DNA of 64,000 nt. Origin: Gracilariopsis chorda (taxonomy: Eukaryota; Rhodophyta; Florideophyceae; Gracilariales; Gracilariaceae). This document shows positions 1-10,659 of the stretch, one piece after another; position 1 is the first letter of the stretch, and every line of letters begins with the position of its first letter. The notes beneath the pieces were generated by a model. That model saw only the letters and a program-made list of their open reading frames with translations, ran no database searches and was not told where the DNA came from. The position numbers and the translations under genes were made by a program. The stretch lies in contig NBIV01000154.1 of the NCBI GenBank assembly GCA_003194525.1, forward strand, positions 1-64,000, written 5' to 3'.

Positions 1-2325
1 TGGTGCTGATGTGACAGCCTCCTTTAAGGAGTTAAAAGCTTCCGATTGCTCGGGCGTAAATGTTCCCAGTTTTGGGGGGTTCCCCTTTCGCAAGAACGCG
101 TTCAGGGGCGCTGCAGTATCCGAAAAGTTCGGGATAAACCGTCGATAGACGTTGACCAGCCCCAGAAAGGAGCGCAGTTCCGTTTGAGTACGGGGTTCTT
201 TCGCCTCAACGAGGGATTTGACTCGAGCTTTCTCGATCGCTAACCGTCCAGGACGGATAATGTGACCCAGATACTTCACAGTATCTGTGAAAAACTCGCA
301 TTTCCTCAACTTGAGGGTAATTCCTGCATCGCGGAGTACGGTCAGCACGTCTCGGACGTGAGTGAGATGGTCGTCCAACGAGTTGGAGAAGATGATAATA
401 TCATCAAGGTAGACCAGACAACTCCGCCACTTAAAGCGGTTGAGTAGAATATCTACTGCACGCTGAAAGGTGGCGGGGGCGTTGGTTAGCCCAAATGTCA
501 TGCGCTTGAAGCGGTACGTTCCTGCATGGCAGGTGAATGCAGTTTTGTCGCGATCCTCCTGTCTGACAGGTACTTGCCAATATCCCCAATTGGCATCAAG
601 GGCCGTGAACACGGTGGCGTCTCCAAGGGAGTCAATGCACTCGTCCATACGAGGGATGGGGTACGTGTCCCTAACAGTCACGGCATTGAGCCGGCGGTAG
701 TCGACACAGAACCTCCAGGTTCCGTCGGCCTTTAAAGCCAGTACAACTGGGGATGCCCAGGGTGATTGAGCGGGCTCAATCACACCTGCGCGGAGCATCT
801 TGTACACCTGGGACTGCTCCTCTTCCCGAGCTTTCGGACCTGCCCTGTAAGGGGGTTGTGCAACCGGTCGCGCACCGGGGATTAAATCGATCCGGTGTTC
901 CGTTGCATTAATCTCGCCAAGCGAGCCATCCCACATTGTGGTGAATTCCCGTAACATAGTACGGAGTTTGTCGCGGTGCGACTCTGGCACGTGGCTGAAA
1001 TCCAGCGCTTCAAGTGCTTTTTCCGGATCAATCCGGTCGTTGCTCGATAGAGCATTGTCCTGTGGAACAGGTGTGGTTCGCAATTCCGAGTTACTCGGTA
1101 TGTTCGACGATGAAGTAGCGGTTTCCTCCCCCTCCTTAGACTTGACGTCTTCGGACGGCGGGGCGAACTCCTCAGAAGAGGTGGTAACTCCGAGAACATC
1201 GGCGGCTGTCATCTTCGTTGGCAGCATTCCCATAGGATGGGGGGTTACACTCCCAATTACTTGGTGTTTGACCAGATACTGGGGGTGTTTGCCAAGGTTG
1301 GCAACCAATATCCGGAAAGGGACATCCGGGGAAATGGAGACAATTCCATTAGCCAGCGCCAGCTGGGATTTCTCGTACAACGAGGCGAGGGGTTGTATAA
1401 CCCAAAGACCGTGTTGACGGGAATTTACCTGCACCCAGACTTGGGACTCAGCCGGTATAGAAACCGAGGCAGCGACGCGGAGCTTGGTGGACTCACGGGA
1501 CGCGGGCGGTGGTTCCTGCGCAGCAGGGAGCGGAACTTGTTTCCGAGAGGACCGCTTTAGCGGGCGGCGAACAATCGGAACCGACGATCCGTCGTCAAGT
1601 TCTACACGCCTGAGGCGGGGCCTGATTGCGTCGACAAATCTGTCGCAGTAATCACATCCTAGTATGACTGGTGCTGCCAATGAACGGCAAACGATGAAGT
1701 CCAACTTCACCACAGAGGTACCAAGTCTCACGACGAGGTCCACTGTGCCTACCGTTTGTAACGGATTGTTGTTCGCATCCGAAATGTCGGGGACCGCGTC
1801 AGAGCGGATACGAGACCGCACAAGCGGGGGTAACAATGATTCCACAACAAAGTTGGGGCCTGCACCTGTATCCAGGACGGTGAGAAACCTCACCATAAAC
1901 TGGGGGTCAAGGCCAAGGTCGGCATAGACCTTATAATTGCGCTTGGCCAAGACCAAGACTCTACCAGGAATCCGGGGATTTTTACTCCGTATCCACGGGC
2001 GACGCAACACACCGAGGTGCGCAGAGTCCGCGTCAGCGGTGTCTTTCCTCGGGAGGACTTTCACCGGGGAGCGAGGCGAGGACGCCTCGGGCGCCAACAG
2101 CCTCGTTCTTGAGGACGCCTCTCCCAAAGGGGAGACTCCCTCAGTTAGTTTTCCGCCTTCGGCGGTGGGTTGGTTTCCTCGACAACGAGTGCTTCATCCC
2201 GTTGACGGGGGTTTCTATCCGCATAAGCGGGGGTTGCAACGGATGGTTGCGTGATCTCCCGAATCGGGGTGTATGAAGCTTGCCGCGCACGCGGGGTCTG
2301 TGGTAGGGCATGGGAAAAGTCCGTT
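1..2325 (-). CDS. Ty3/Gypsy pol polyprotein, partial (protease-reverse transcriptase)
   Basis: This is the pol part of an LTR retrotransposon, open in one frame from about 2325 down to the window edge, where it is truncated inside the RT/RNase H linker. Seen in order: a retropepsin motif LDTGAGPNF (near 1850-1880), a long linker, then a reverse transcriptase with WRFCVDYRRLN (near 700), GLTNAPATFQ (near 480) and the catalytic VYLDDIIIF (near 400), followed by LRSFLGLVNVYRRF. I checked the frame for stops over most of its length and found none between 2325 and 1. It has no obvious start of its own and overlaps the gag ORF by about 180 nt in the -1 frame, so it is probably expressed by frameshifting. 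The catalytic residues seen look intact, so this may be a recent copy. RNase H and integrase would lie outside the window. Confidence 0.9.
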
Positions 2326-4319
2326 TTAGCACGGAGGTAGGAAGCCGTCGGGACGGAACGTTTCTCCTCTGGAGTGAGGGCCTCATAATTTGCCACCACC
2401 TTGGCCATATCCTTCAGTGAACAAATACACTGAGGAGAGGTATGGCCATGGGCATAGCACAGGTGGCAAATGAGAGCCAGCACCGCGACACGCGGATTAT
2501 TATTCCGAGTATCGGAGAAGCGAACCACAGGGCGGGTGTCAGTCCATCCAGGCCGTTGATAACGGGATTGACCGTTTGAAAACGGGAGTCGTTGGGGTTG
2601 AACCCGACTGTTACCACCGTATAGAACGGGATCTTCTGTTCCTGTATCATGGGTCATCTCCGTCGTTGACGGTAACTCACTGGTGGGTATCGACACACCA
2701 TCCCCCTGCGCTAAATGCACGGTATCAAATCCCTGTCCAGGGTTCCCATCCGCGGTGAGCGGGAGAGAGGAAGCTTCGCTTTCCAGCAACAACGCCTTGG
2801 CGGATTTAGACCGATTGTTCGGAGTTCTTGCACGAAGTGCATCCCCTTCCGCTCGAGCGTGTTGGACCAGCTCGAGGTAGGTGATCCTTCGCTTGTCCTC
2901 CCGATAACGGGTAACTAAACTCCGGATTGCCGGGTCAAGACCATCAATGAACATGGTACTGCGTTCCCCAGCGGGGTATACGTTACCAAATCTGTGGAAA
3001 GCCTTGTTAAGGCGCACCGAGTAATCGGTCTCGGTCTCTCCAGCACGCTGGCGTGTATCTCGCAAAGCGAGGATAGCCTGCTGAATAGCGGTGTTGGTGG
3101 CGTAGGAGCGCAGAAGATACTGCACAGCCTCCGGCCAGCAAGTAACTCCTCCCTCGGAGGCGCGAGAAGATCCTCTGACAGAGGTGTACTGGTCCTCCGC
3201 CACTCCCCGTAAGAAATACGGTAAAGCCAAATAGGCTTGTCCCTCATTCATACCGAGGATATCGGCCTCCGCTACAAAGCGGGATAGGAAATCCAGTACT
3301 AGGACTGGGTCCTCTCCAGTAAAATACTGGTTGAGGAGCGAGAGCTGCATTCGCTTAATGCATTCTCGCACCTTTCCCGTACCACGGGGCGTACGTCCAA
3401 GTGACGAATCTTCGAGCCGGTAGTACCGGTATGATAAAAGCTTCCGGTAATCCGGGTTTGTCGGTTTCAATTCCTGGAGACCGGGGTGTCTTCTCCCCTT
3501 CTGGCGGGTTCGGACCACACCTTCAGTGGCCGATGACCGCTTCGAGCGGGAGGAGTAGCCTCGCTTCTCGTCCTCCGAGTCGGAGTCCGAGGAGCTCGAG
3601 CTAACCGAATGGTTTCGGGATGATTCCGACGATGTCGAAGAATCGGAGTCCGAATATTTCCGGTGGTGTTTCCGTCGATGACGGCGTTTCTTCTTCCCAG
3701 CAATCTGGTCGTTGTGCGATGCCTCGTTCACCGGATCATCCGGGGATGGTTTGTCCATGAGGACGAACTGCTCCAGCGTCTCCAGGCGGGCACCAATCCG
3801 ATCAAATCGGGCTTCAACTCCTTCGATGAAGGTGGCGGGTTGTCCCAAACTTTCCAACACGAAGTTGACGTCAGACCGTAAAATACGGAGTTCCTCGGCG
3901 ACCTCCTTTACGGGGGTTGCCGAGACCACCTCTTGGAGGGATTTTAGTTCCCCTACAAGGGTGTCATGGGCGGTCCACAGAGCGCGGACCTGGGATTCCA
4001 GGGAAGTCCCCTGGGGGATGTTATCGCCCGTTCCACGGGGGCTTGAAGCCGCGACAGCGGGAGCAGGCCGGGATGCCTGCGGCACTGCGGCAACAGCCGG
4101 AGTCGATGCTGCATTCCCCTGCGGGGGTGATAACGAGGGCAAAAGGAGGTTCCGGGGTTCCCGGTCGGGGGTATCATTCCGCGATGAAGCGGCGCCAGCA
4201 CGGCTGGAACTTGTCCGTAAAGGGATACGGGGTACGAACCGAACTTCGGATGTGTCCGCGTTGTCGCGGGAGCGACTACGCGTAACCACTGGCTCCGCGT
4301 CGGAGGGATTTCTCGACAT
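2145..4319 (-). CDS. Ty3/Gypsy gag protein
   Basis: Capsid/nucleocapsid protein of the element whose pol follows. The 724-residue ORF starts at an ATG. The first ~250 residues are Ser/Pro/Arg-rich and look disordered, with a basic stretch (GKKKRRHRRKHHRK) and a Ser/Asp-rich run. The middle (about 290-480) has the helical retrotransposon-gag pattern, including LNQYFTGEDPVLVLDFLSRF and AYLALPYFLRGVAEDQ. A CCHC zinc knuckle (CHLCYAHGHTSPQC, spacing C-x2-C-x4-H-x4-C) sits near residue 617-631. The ORF ends 180 nt inside the pol frame. Gag and pol both being uninterrupted argues for a young element. Confidence 0.85.
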   Translation of the reverse strand: MSRNPSDAEPVVTRSRSRDNADTSEVRFVPRIPLRTSSSRAGAASSRNDTPDREPRNLLLPSLSPPQGNAASTPAVAAVPQASRPAPAVAASSPRGTGDNIPQGTSLESQVRALWTAHDTLVGELKSLQEVVSATPVKEVAEELRILRSDVNFVLESLGQPATFIEGVEARFDRIGARLETLEQFVLMDKPSPDDPVNEASHNDQIAGKKKRRHRRKHHRKYSDSDSSTSSESSRNHSVSSSSSDSDSEDEKRGYSSRSKRSSATEGVVRTRQKGRRHPGLQELKPTNPDYRKLLSYRYYRLEDSSLGRTPRGTGKVRECIKRMQLSLLNQYFTGEDPVLVLDFLSRFVAEADILGMNEGQAYLALPYFLRGVAEDQYTSVRGSSRASEGGVTCWPEAVQYLLRSYATNTAIQQAILALRDTRQRAGETETDYSVRLNKAFHRFGNVYPAGERSTMFIDGLDPAIRSLVTRYREDKRRITYLELVQHARAEGDALRARTPNNRSKSAKALLLESEASSLPLTADGNPGQGFDTVHLAQGDGVSIPTSELPSTTEMTHDTGTEDPVLYGGNSRVQPQRLPFSNGQSRYQRPGWTDTRPVVRFSDTRNNNPRVAVLALICHLCYAHGHTSPQCICSLKDMAKVVANYEALTPEEKRSVPTASYLRAKTDFSHALPQTPRARQASYTPIREITQPSVATPAYADRNPRQRDEALVVEETNPPPKAEN

Positions 4320-5160
4320 GAGAAAATACCGTTACGACGGGAAACGATCACGGAACTTCCCGTAAATTAAAACAAACCTCGTAAGAGGGAAAACAAAAAC
4401 CGATTCTAGGTCGGGAGACCACTTTGTGGTGCAATGCCCCAAAGGGGAAAAACACCGAAAGACGTCCGGGATCTTCCTCTCACGAGGTGAACCCAGTTGG
4501 GTAGAGCCCTCCCAGAGGTGTCACAGCGAAGCCGGTTTGTAAGACCAGGGACACCTGTCGCGACTCGCGCAGGGAGGTGAAGGCGAAGAATCGGTATCCG
4601 CGTGAGCGGGGTGTGATCCTCAGTAGAGGTATGTTTCCACGTAAGTGGGGGTGTGTGAGCGGATGCGCACACGAGGGCCGCGGATAGCGGGAGGTGCTAC
4701 CCTAAAAGGGGAAAGAGGAAGGACGAAGTGGGTCGTGAGAGCGACGAGCAGATACGGCAATGCCGGTGGACAGGACTCCCTATACAGGGCGAAACAACAA
4801 TATGATTGGAACAATTATACTCCCAGTGATGGGTTTCTTTAGATGTGCAAGGGGTTAGATGTCCCGTGGTTTACGGCTTTTCCCTCCAAGGAGGAGTAGA
4901 GTACGCGCGCAAGCGGTAACAACTAGAGCCAATTCCCCAGGTTGGGGTCCTTTTTTGGGGAAGGTTTACTGGTGCGACGGCAGTGCGCCGTCGCACTAAG
5001 TACTAGCTTCCCAGAAATGGGTGTGAAAATAATAAGTAATATTAGCTAAAATACTCCACATTTCGTGGCAACATCCACTACTGTGGCCAACCGCCAATTG
5101 ACCCAAAACCGTGTCCCACGTGTCCATATCCACCATAGTGGGGCGTAGTTCATATACACA
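4320..5160 (-). other. Probable 5' leader/LTR side of the Gypsy element, hairpin-rich
   Basis: No gene is seen. The stretch lies upstream of gag on the minus strand, so it should hold the leader and part or all of the 5' LTR. Without a second LTR in the window the boundaries cannot be set. It is full of short perfect inverted repeats, for example CCAC-gtaa-GTGG at 4637-4648 and a 10-bp stem with a 5-nt loop at 4972-4996. Confidence 0.4.
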
Positions 5161-5169
5161 CTACACAAC

Positions 5170-6285
5170 CGATAATATCGGAAAAGCGTTCAAGTACCCA
5201 GAATCCCTCCCTGAGGGCGTTGCACTTCAACTGCAATTCCGTCAATCGAAAACGGACTACCGTCTCTATATATATCGATCAAGCAGTGGGATACTGATTC
5301 TCGTCATCCTCGTGGACGACATACTGATGTTGCCTGACTCGAGGTCTCCTCTGGACGACTTTAAAGCCGAAATGAAGAGACGTTTTAAAGTGAAACTATT
5401 GGGAGAAGCCAAATCATTCGTCGGACTTCATCTCAGTCGAGACAGACATGGCATCAAGTTTAGTCAGGAAACGTATGTGGATAAGCTGCTACGAGAATAT
5501 AACCTCGGAAACGCAAAACCTGTGCAAACACCGTTGCCCCATGGCTACTCTATCATGGGTACAAACAAACAGGAACGGAAGCTGCCTCCTCCACTCCACC
5601 GAAAATATCGAAACCTGGTAGGACAACTGATGTATGTAGCCGTCGCGTTCAGACCAAACGTCATGTTGCAGCTTCAATGCTGGCGAGACAGGTTCATAAA
5701 CCTTGTTTAAGGCAATTAGCTTTGGAAAAGCGAGTGCTTAGATATTTAAAGGAAACAAAGAAACTTTGTATGCGCTTTCCCGCAACCAGTTTATCAACTT
5801 TGGAAGGTTTTTGCGATGCGGACTGGGCAGGATGCCGAGAGAGAAGGAAGTCAACGACGGGAGTACTGATTAAAGTCAACGACGCTCCAATCCTATGGAC
5901 TAGCAAGAAACAGACAATCGTGGCTTTGTTTTCGGGAGAAGCTGAATACTTTGCTTTATCGTATTGCGCTAGGTTAATGAATTGGATCCGAAGACTATTT
6001 TGGGAGCTTCACCATTGCCAAGTTCTGCAAGAAGAGCCAATTGGAATGTATCCTGTCTGTATCTATACAGAAAGTTCTACAGAAAACTCTATTGCAAAAA
6101 CTTCGAAAACGTCTGAGAGAAACAAACACATTTCTCTGAAATAACATCATGTCAAAGACCTAGTGAAGTCTGAAATGCTGCAAATAGTTGAGATCAGAAC
6201 TGATTCCCAATCGCCTGACATAATGACAAAAGCTGCTAACCGAGAAAGCTTATTAAAACTTTCTGTTTTGTGCGAACTACAATAA
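5170..6285 (+). pseudogene. Copia RT/RNase H remnant
   Basis: C-terminal part of a Ty1/Copia polyprotein on the plus strand. An RT segment (about 5230-5680) shows LVILVDDILML around the catalytic site, then FKVKLLGEAKSFVGLHL. The frame breaks near 5677, and the RNase H part continues in a second ORF (5677-6144) with FCDADWAGCRERRKSTTG, ILWTSKKQ and SGEAEYFALSYC. A stop at about 6142 interrupts the last helix; residues past it (HHVKDLV...DIMTKAANRESLLK) still match the family end. The protein is the same lineage as the Copia copy at 32.5-36.5 kb. The broken frame makes it non-functional. Confidence 0.85.
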
Positions 6286-6952
6286 CTGTTGAACATTTAT
6301 TGACCAATTTTTTTTGGTTTCTATGCGTTTTATCCAGATTATCTGTTCTTGAAAACACTATTTGGGACTTTGATAAGTATTAGATTGCTCTACCTTTTCC
6401 TAACTATGCAGCTTTTCATCCTATATGGTTTTTGCTGATATTTAGGTTTTTAACGGTGGCATTAACGATGCGCAAATAACTTGAAAAGTTGCTTGCGAGG
6501 GGCAGTGTGAGAAAACGCAATTGTACGTTTGCACTATCGGCTGTTGTAATCCAGTGTCAGTTGCATTTGTAATCTTGTCCAACTCTCTTGATTACAAATG
6601 CAGACCTCTCCTAATTACGTACATTTTAATTAGAATTGTAGGACACCCCTTCACCCTTCACACCCTCCACCGTAGAATTTCTATCTCGCAGTTTGTGCAG
6701 CATACTCCATGCATTGTTGCTTGAGTTGCAGTAGTAATATGAATAGCAAACGCTGGGCAAGAACATGACGCATCAGGATACTGCTTTCCATAAAGACAGA
6801 CACCACGCCGTTATGCATCGGAGTCTCGTGAGGTATCAATCATGGGCTTTGCCACAGACGAAGAATACGCCTGGTCTCATACCCAATCCTCGATCTTCTT
6901 CACTTTCATGCTCCTCGTTTCATCGGCTCAGAGGAAATGGGAGTAGTTCTCG
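6286..6952. other. No gene seen
   Basis: AT-rich spacer between two retroelement fragments. I see no supported coding region, repeat or RNA gene. Confidence 0.4.
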
Positions 6953-7582
6953 ATGCTTCAGCGAAGAACATCTACCGTTGATCTTCACTGTATAAAGAAA
7001 GATAATGAGAAGTCAACAGTAATCGATAAGCTTCAAATGGGTTGGAGAGGCCGAATACGGATAGTCACGGACTCTCAAAGTGTGATAGGGAATATACATG
7101 ACTCTGGTCGCCATCAATGCTATACAATGCAAAAAATTGCACGGAGTGTGATTAAGATCAGTGAGAGCTGCATTGTAGATATATTGTGGGTACCAAGTCA
7201 CTGCGGCCTCTACCAAAATGAACTCGTCGATGCACTTGCGAGAAAAGGTTTGGATTCACCGATAGAAAACCAAGGTGAAGTACCTGTCGATTATGCGGAC
7301 GTGAAGAGGCGGCTTTCGAGCAGGAGAAGAGGTGAATCGATTCTAAAGAGTGTCCCACAAAAGCTGCAGAAGACCATTTCCCAAAGAGAAGCAGAGGTGG
7401 CATTGGCGTAACTGACAGTTGGTCACACGCCTTGTTTGCATCCTTTGGGTTCTTACCTATTGAAAAGACGACTCGTGTGCCAATGTAGACCGGGAGTGCT
7501 AAATGATGTAGAGCAATTTGTTCTGCGATGTCCTCTACGAAACTCTTCGAGAAGGTCATGTTTGCCGAATATGCGTGATTGA
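6953..7582 (+). pseudogene. RNase H domain remnant of a non-LTR (LINE-type) retroelement
   Basis: The reading frame encodes an RNase H-like C-terminal region: IVTDSQSVIGNI, then ILWVPSHCGLYQNELVDALARKG, the usual active-site neighbourhood of retroelement RNase H. After an in-frame TAA at 7409-7411 the same frame continues with LTVGHTPCLHPLGSYLLKRRL, a CQC pair and EQFVLRCPLRNSSRR. This is the Cys/His tail that commonly follows RNase H in LINE elements. The single in-frame stop and the lack of RT upstream mark a 5'-truncated, decayed copy. Confidence 0.7.
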
Positions 7583-8985
7583 CAAGGACTCCGTGTTCAC
7601 GAGATCATCAAGAAATGGCCTGAAAGAATGCTGGTTTACCTCGTGAGAGAGCGCTACTTGCATATGAAGCGCTCTGCCCTAAGTAGGAACTAAACTAGCG
7701 TACCCATAAAAGAGAGAGAGAGAGAAGTCAACATTGATATTCTTCGCAAGCTGCACCCTTCTCGCTCGATTCCATTCTCAATATCCCAAGCTCAATACTT
7801 CAACGATAGCTGTCCTGTAAGATGGCTTATAAAGCGTTCATAGCAGTTCGTTGCTAGTTCACTAGCTTCTGCTTCACGAACTCACATGATAAACTCGTCC
7901 TAATCTGGAACCATTCTCAGCTGTGTTGCAACTCACGCGTCTACGTTCTCTCTCACAGCAAAGCAACGATGGGAACAATAGCTCCACCTTCTCGACAGGC
8001 CTTGCCTTCATTCGATGAGCTCTCTTTTTGCCATCCATTGATGTTAGCGCACTTTCGGCTTTTTTTTTTCTCTCTCTCTCTCTTACAGACAAACGTACTA
8101 ATGACCTTTTGAGCTTTGCAATATCTGTACGTTGCAACAGCTCCTCTCTCAATGCGTACTGCAGAACAGGATGTGTTCTACTTTGTACTGGAGTAAAATC
8201 AGAACACACGGTTCCTTTTCCTCGGTATGCAGATCTGGTTGAAGATATGTTTGTATGAGGACAGTATCCAGCTTGTTTGGCAACCTAGGTAGTAGGCTAT
8301 TACTACACGCGCCCTTGCTGATTGTTTACCTCGGTGTCAATGCCAAAAACGAGTTGGTATGTCTATTACGTGCGTCGGGCTTGCTGGCTTTCTCGGAACA
8401 AATGATAGTGGGAATTGATTCCTGCGTCTATACATCACACGTGAATGAAACATGAGAATGGAAGATCAAGTGTTGCTAGCCGCAGTGGGTTGTCGTCAAG
8501 GTTGTGGAAGCGGGCCGCGTAGCTAACATTCATATTTCCGAAAGCGCGACATCCCACACGCGAATCATCCAATGCAGGCAGGGATTCCTCTCCATTATAG
8601 TAGCCAAGATTGAAGGGATTTGGACCTTATAGTCCAACGTCTGCGACGCATCTGGCGTGCTCGTCCTAGGAATTGGCAATGACGCTCTAATCATCGGGCT
8701 CTTTCAGCACTGCAAGGTGAAATAGGCCCGGCGGAGAGTAGTGGGTGGCAATGATGTTGAGTAGCAGGAGATCTGAGTAGATATTCAAGGGCTATCCTAT
8801 TAAGATTCTCTTTGCACTGCTCAGTTCGTCACTCTTGTTCTCTTCGTCGTTATTGGCTTCCTCTCAGTAGCAAATTGCTGAATTCAAGCCAGTACCTTGA
8901 GAATCTGAATTGGTTGAGCGTTTCAGTCTTCGCCGCCTTCTGGTTTTGGTTGTAAAAGTACTGCTTGAGTGCCACGTCTTGTTCA
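7583..8985. other. Spacer with simple repeats, no gene recognised
   Basis: It holds an (AG)n run at about 7710-7726 and a T-run/(TC)n tract at about 8060-8083. Short ORFs on both strands show no recognisable domain; a Lys/Arg/Glu-rich 111-codon ORF on the minus strand (7874-8209) is partly produced by the TC repeat. The end near 8900 is the 3' flank of the MRS2-like gene. Confidence 0.4.
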
Positions 8986-10144
8986 TTAGTAGAATATTCG
9001 TCGCATCCTTAGGAACGCAAGAATTCCACGGAAGAACATGATTGAAGTCAGAAATGAGATTCCACTCACGATCCAAAATGCCGCTGGGTCCTCTTCAATG
9101 CCACTCAGCAAATTCATTCCAAACACTCCCGCCACCAAACCCCCTACACCAACGCTTACTGCCCCAAGGTTTAGAAAAATGTCCAGCCTAAGAACCCGAT
9201 TACGCATCGCATCCAGTCTGATCTGTGTAGCATTTTCTGTCGCCTTGACGGCTTGCAAGGCAGATGTGACCTCGCTGTGTACTGTGTCGATCTGCTTCAT
9301 GTAATTCTCTAACATCATCTCCACTTCATCATGCTGGTCTATTCGTCTTCTTATACCAGTTTCTTTGAAGGTCGAAATATACATCAGGCTCATATCCTCC
9401 TAAAGAGTATTAGTCAGTAACCAATGTAGCAGATATCGGCAGTATTCGCAAGAAAGGGGAAGGAATTACACTTACGTCTGATACCAGTACTTCGTTCAGT
9501 GCGGCACGGGTTTGCGCAACCTTTGCACCAAATTCGTTAAGCGCATTCTCAAGAGGAAGCAAGCGATCCATGCAGTTTTGCACTGTGTCCCCACCAAAGT
9601 CTTGAGTGGTTGATAGCGTGTCTAGCACCAGGTCTAAGCTTGGAATAAGAGTTCCAATCCGGGCATTAAAAGTTGATACAACCTCTACGAGAACGGCTTC
9701 TATAGCCCGAAACTCAAACGGCATCGGGTGTGATGGTGCATCAAGTCTCCGTTGAAGCTTCGGAAGAAAATACTCTACAGCAGGGTTGGTGGGGTCGAAT
9801 GCCAAGACGCGGTCAGCTAAGACTATTACACGAACATGCGCGAGATGAATAATAATACCACTTTGGCGAGGCAGTATTGCCGCTGCCTGCGAACGAAAAC
9901 TGGGATCGACGGCTCGAAGGTCGCGCACCATCAGACCGATTTCTTGCGCTGCGTCTGCTTTCTGAATAAACGTTCCTTTAGGGGGTTTCTTCGAACACAA
10001 TTCAACTGCAGCCAATGGGACTGAGGCCGGAGCCTCTAATCGCGTCGATGAAAAACAGCGGCGTTGTGGACACTCATGAGAAAATCGTCTAAGTGCGGTA
10101 CCCCTCCATGTCGTTTGCACTGCGCGAAGACACGCCCTCAACAT
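8986..10144 (-). CDS. MRS2: MRS2/CorA-type mitochondrial magnesium channel, two exons
   Basis: Predicted Mg2+ channel of the mitochondrial inner membrane. Exon 1 is 10144-9476 and exon 2 is 9399-8986. The 76-nt intron (9475-9400) starts GTAAGT and ends TTTAG, and the join keeps the frame (LVSD|EDMSLMYIS). The spliced protein is 360 residues. The ATG at 10144 gives an Arg/Ser-rich, acid-poor N-terminus typical of a mitochondrial presequence. The upstream in-frame GTG is not used here. The C-terminus has HDEVEMMLENY, then a first membrane helix ending in the family's signature GMN (residues 317-319) and a second helix (about 332-353), followed by a basic tail. The GMN loop is the ion-selectivity site in this family. 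Length and two-helix layout fit MRS2. Confidence 0.92.
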
Positions 10145-10659
10145 TGAGGTGCGTGTGGGATCGGCAACTTTGTTGGTCGTTAAAGACACTGCGGTGGCAG
10201 AAAAGGAGTACCGTACTTTATCGATCTTCTAACCCTTATAAAAGGGTTCTAGGTTGGCTTGGTAGAAGCCGCGGATAAACAATTAGGGGATATAGGGCGG
10301 AGAGTTTGTAGTCCCATATCGTCGAAAAGGATCATCACGCCGCTATCATGACTATCGTAGCCTTTTCCTGAACTGCTACTGGGATAGGGGCTGAGGTGGA
10401 CGGATACAGTACAGATATAGCGAAATACTGTACAAAGACTAATTTAGTAGAACAATTTGCAAGGCTAAACCTGTCGAACATCTCAAGGAACCTGGCTCGT
10501 GGGAGCTTCCAAACTGAGTTGGAACTTTTTTCAACCTTCAAGCTGAAGCTGCAGCAGGAAAGGAATTGTCGTTCAGGACTATGCTTGCCGGAGATTGAAA
10601 AAGCTTTTAGCCACCCAAACAATAACCGGGCGCTAGGGATACGTTCCAAGCCACTGACG
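10145..10659. other. Intergenic, no gene seen
   Basis: Spacer between two minus-strand genes. It should hold the MRS2-like promoter and the 3' end of the next gene. Short ORFs on both strands show nothing recognisable. Confidence 0.4.
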
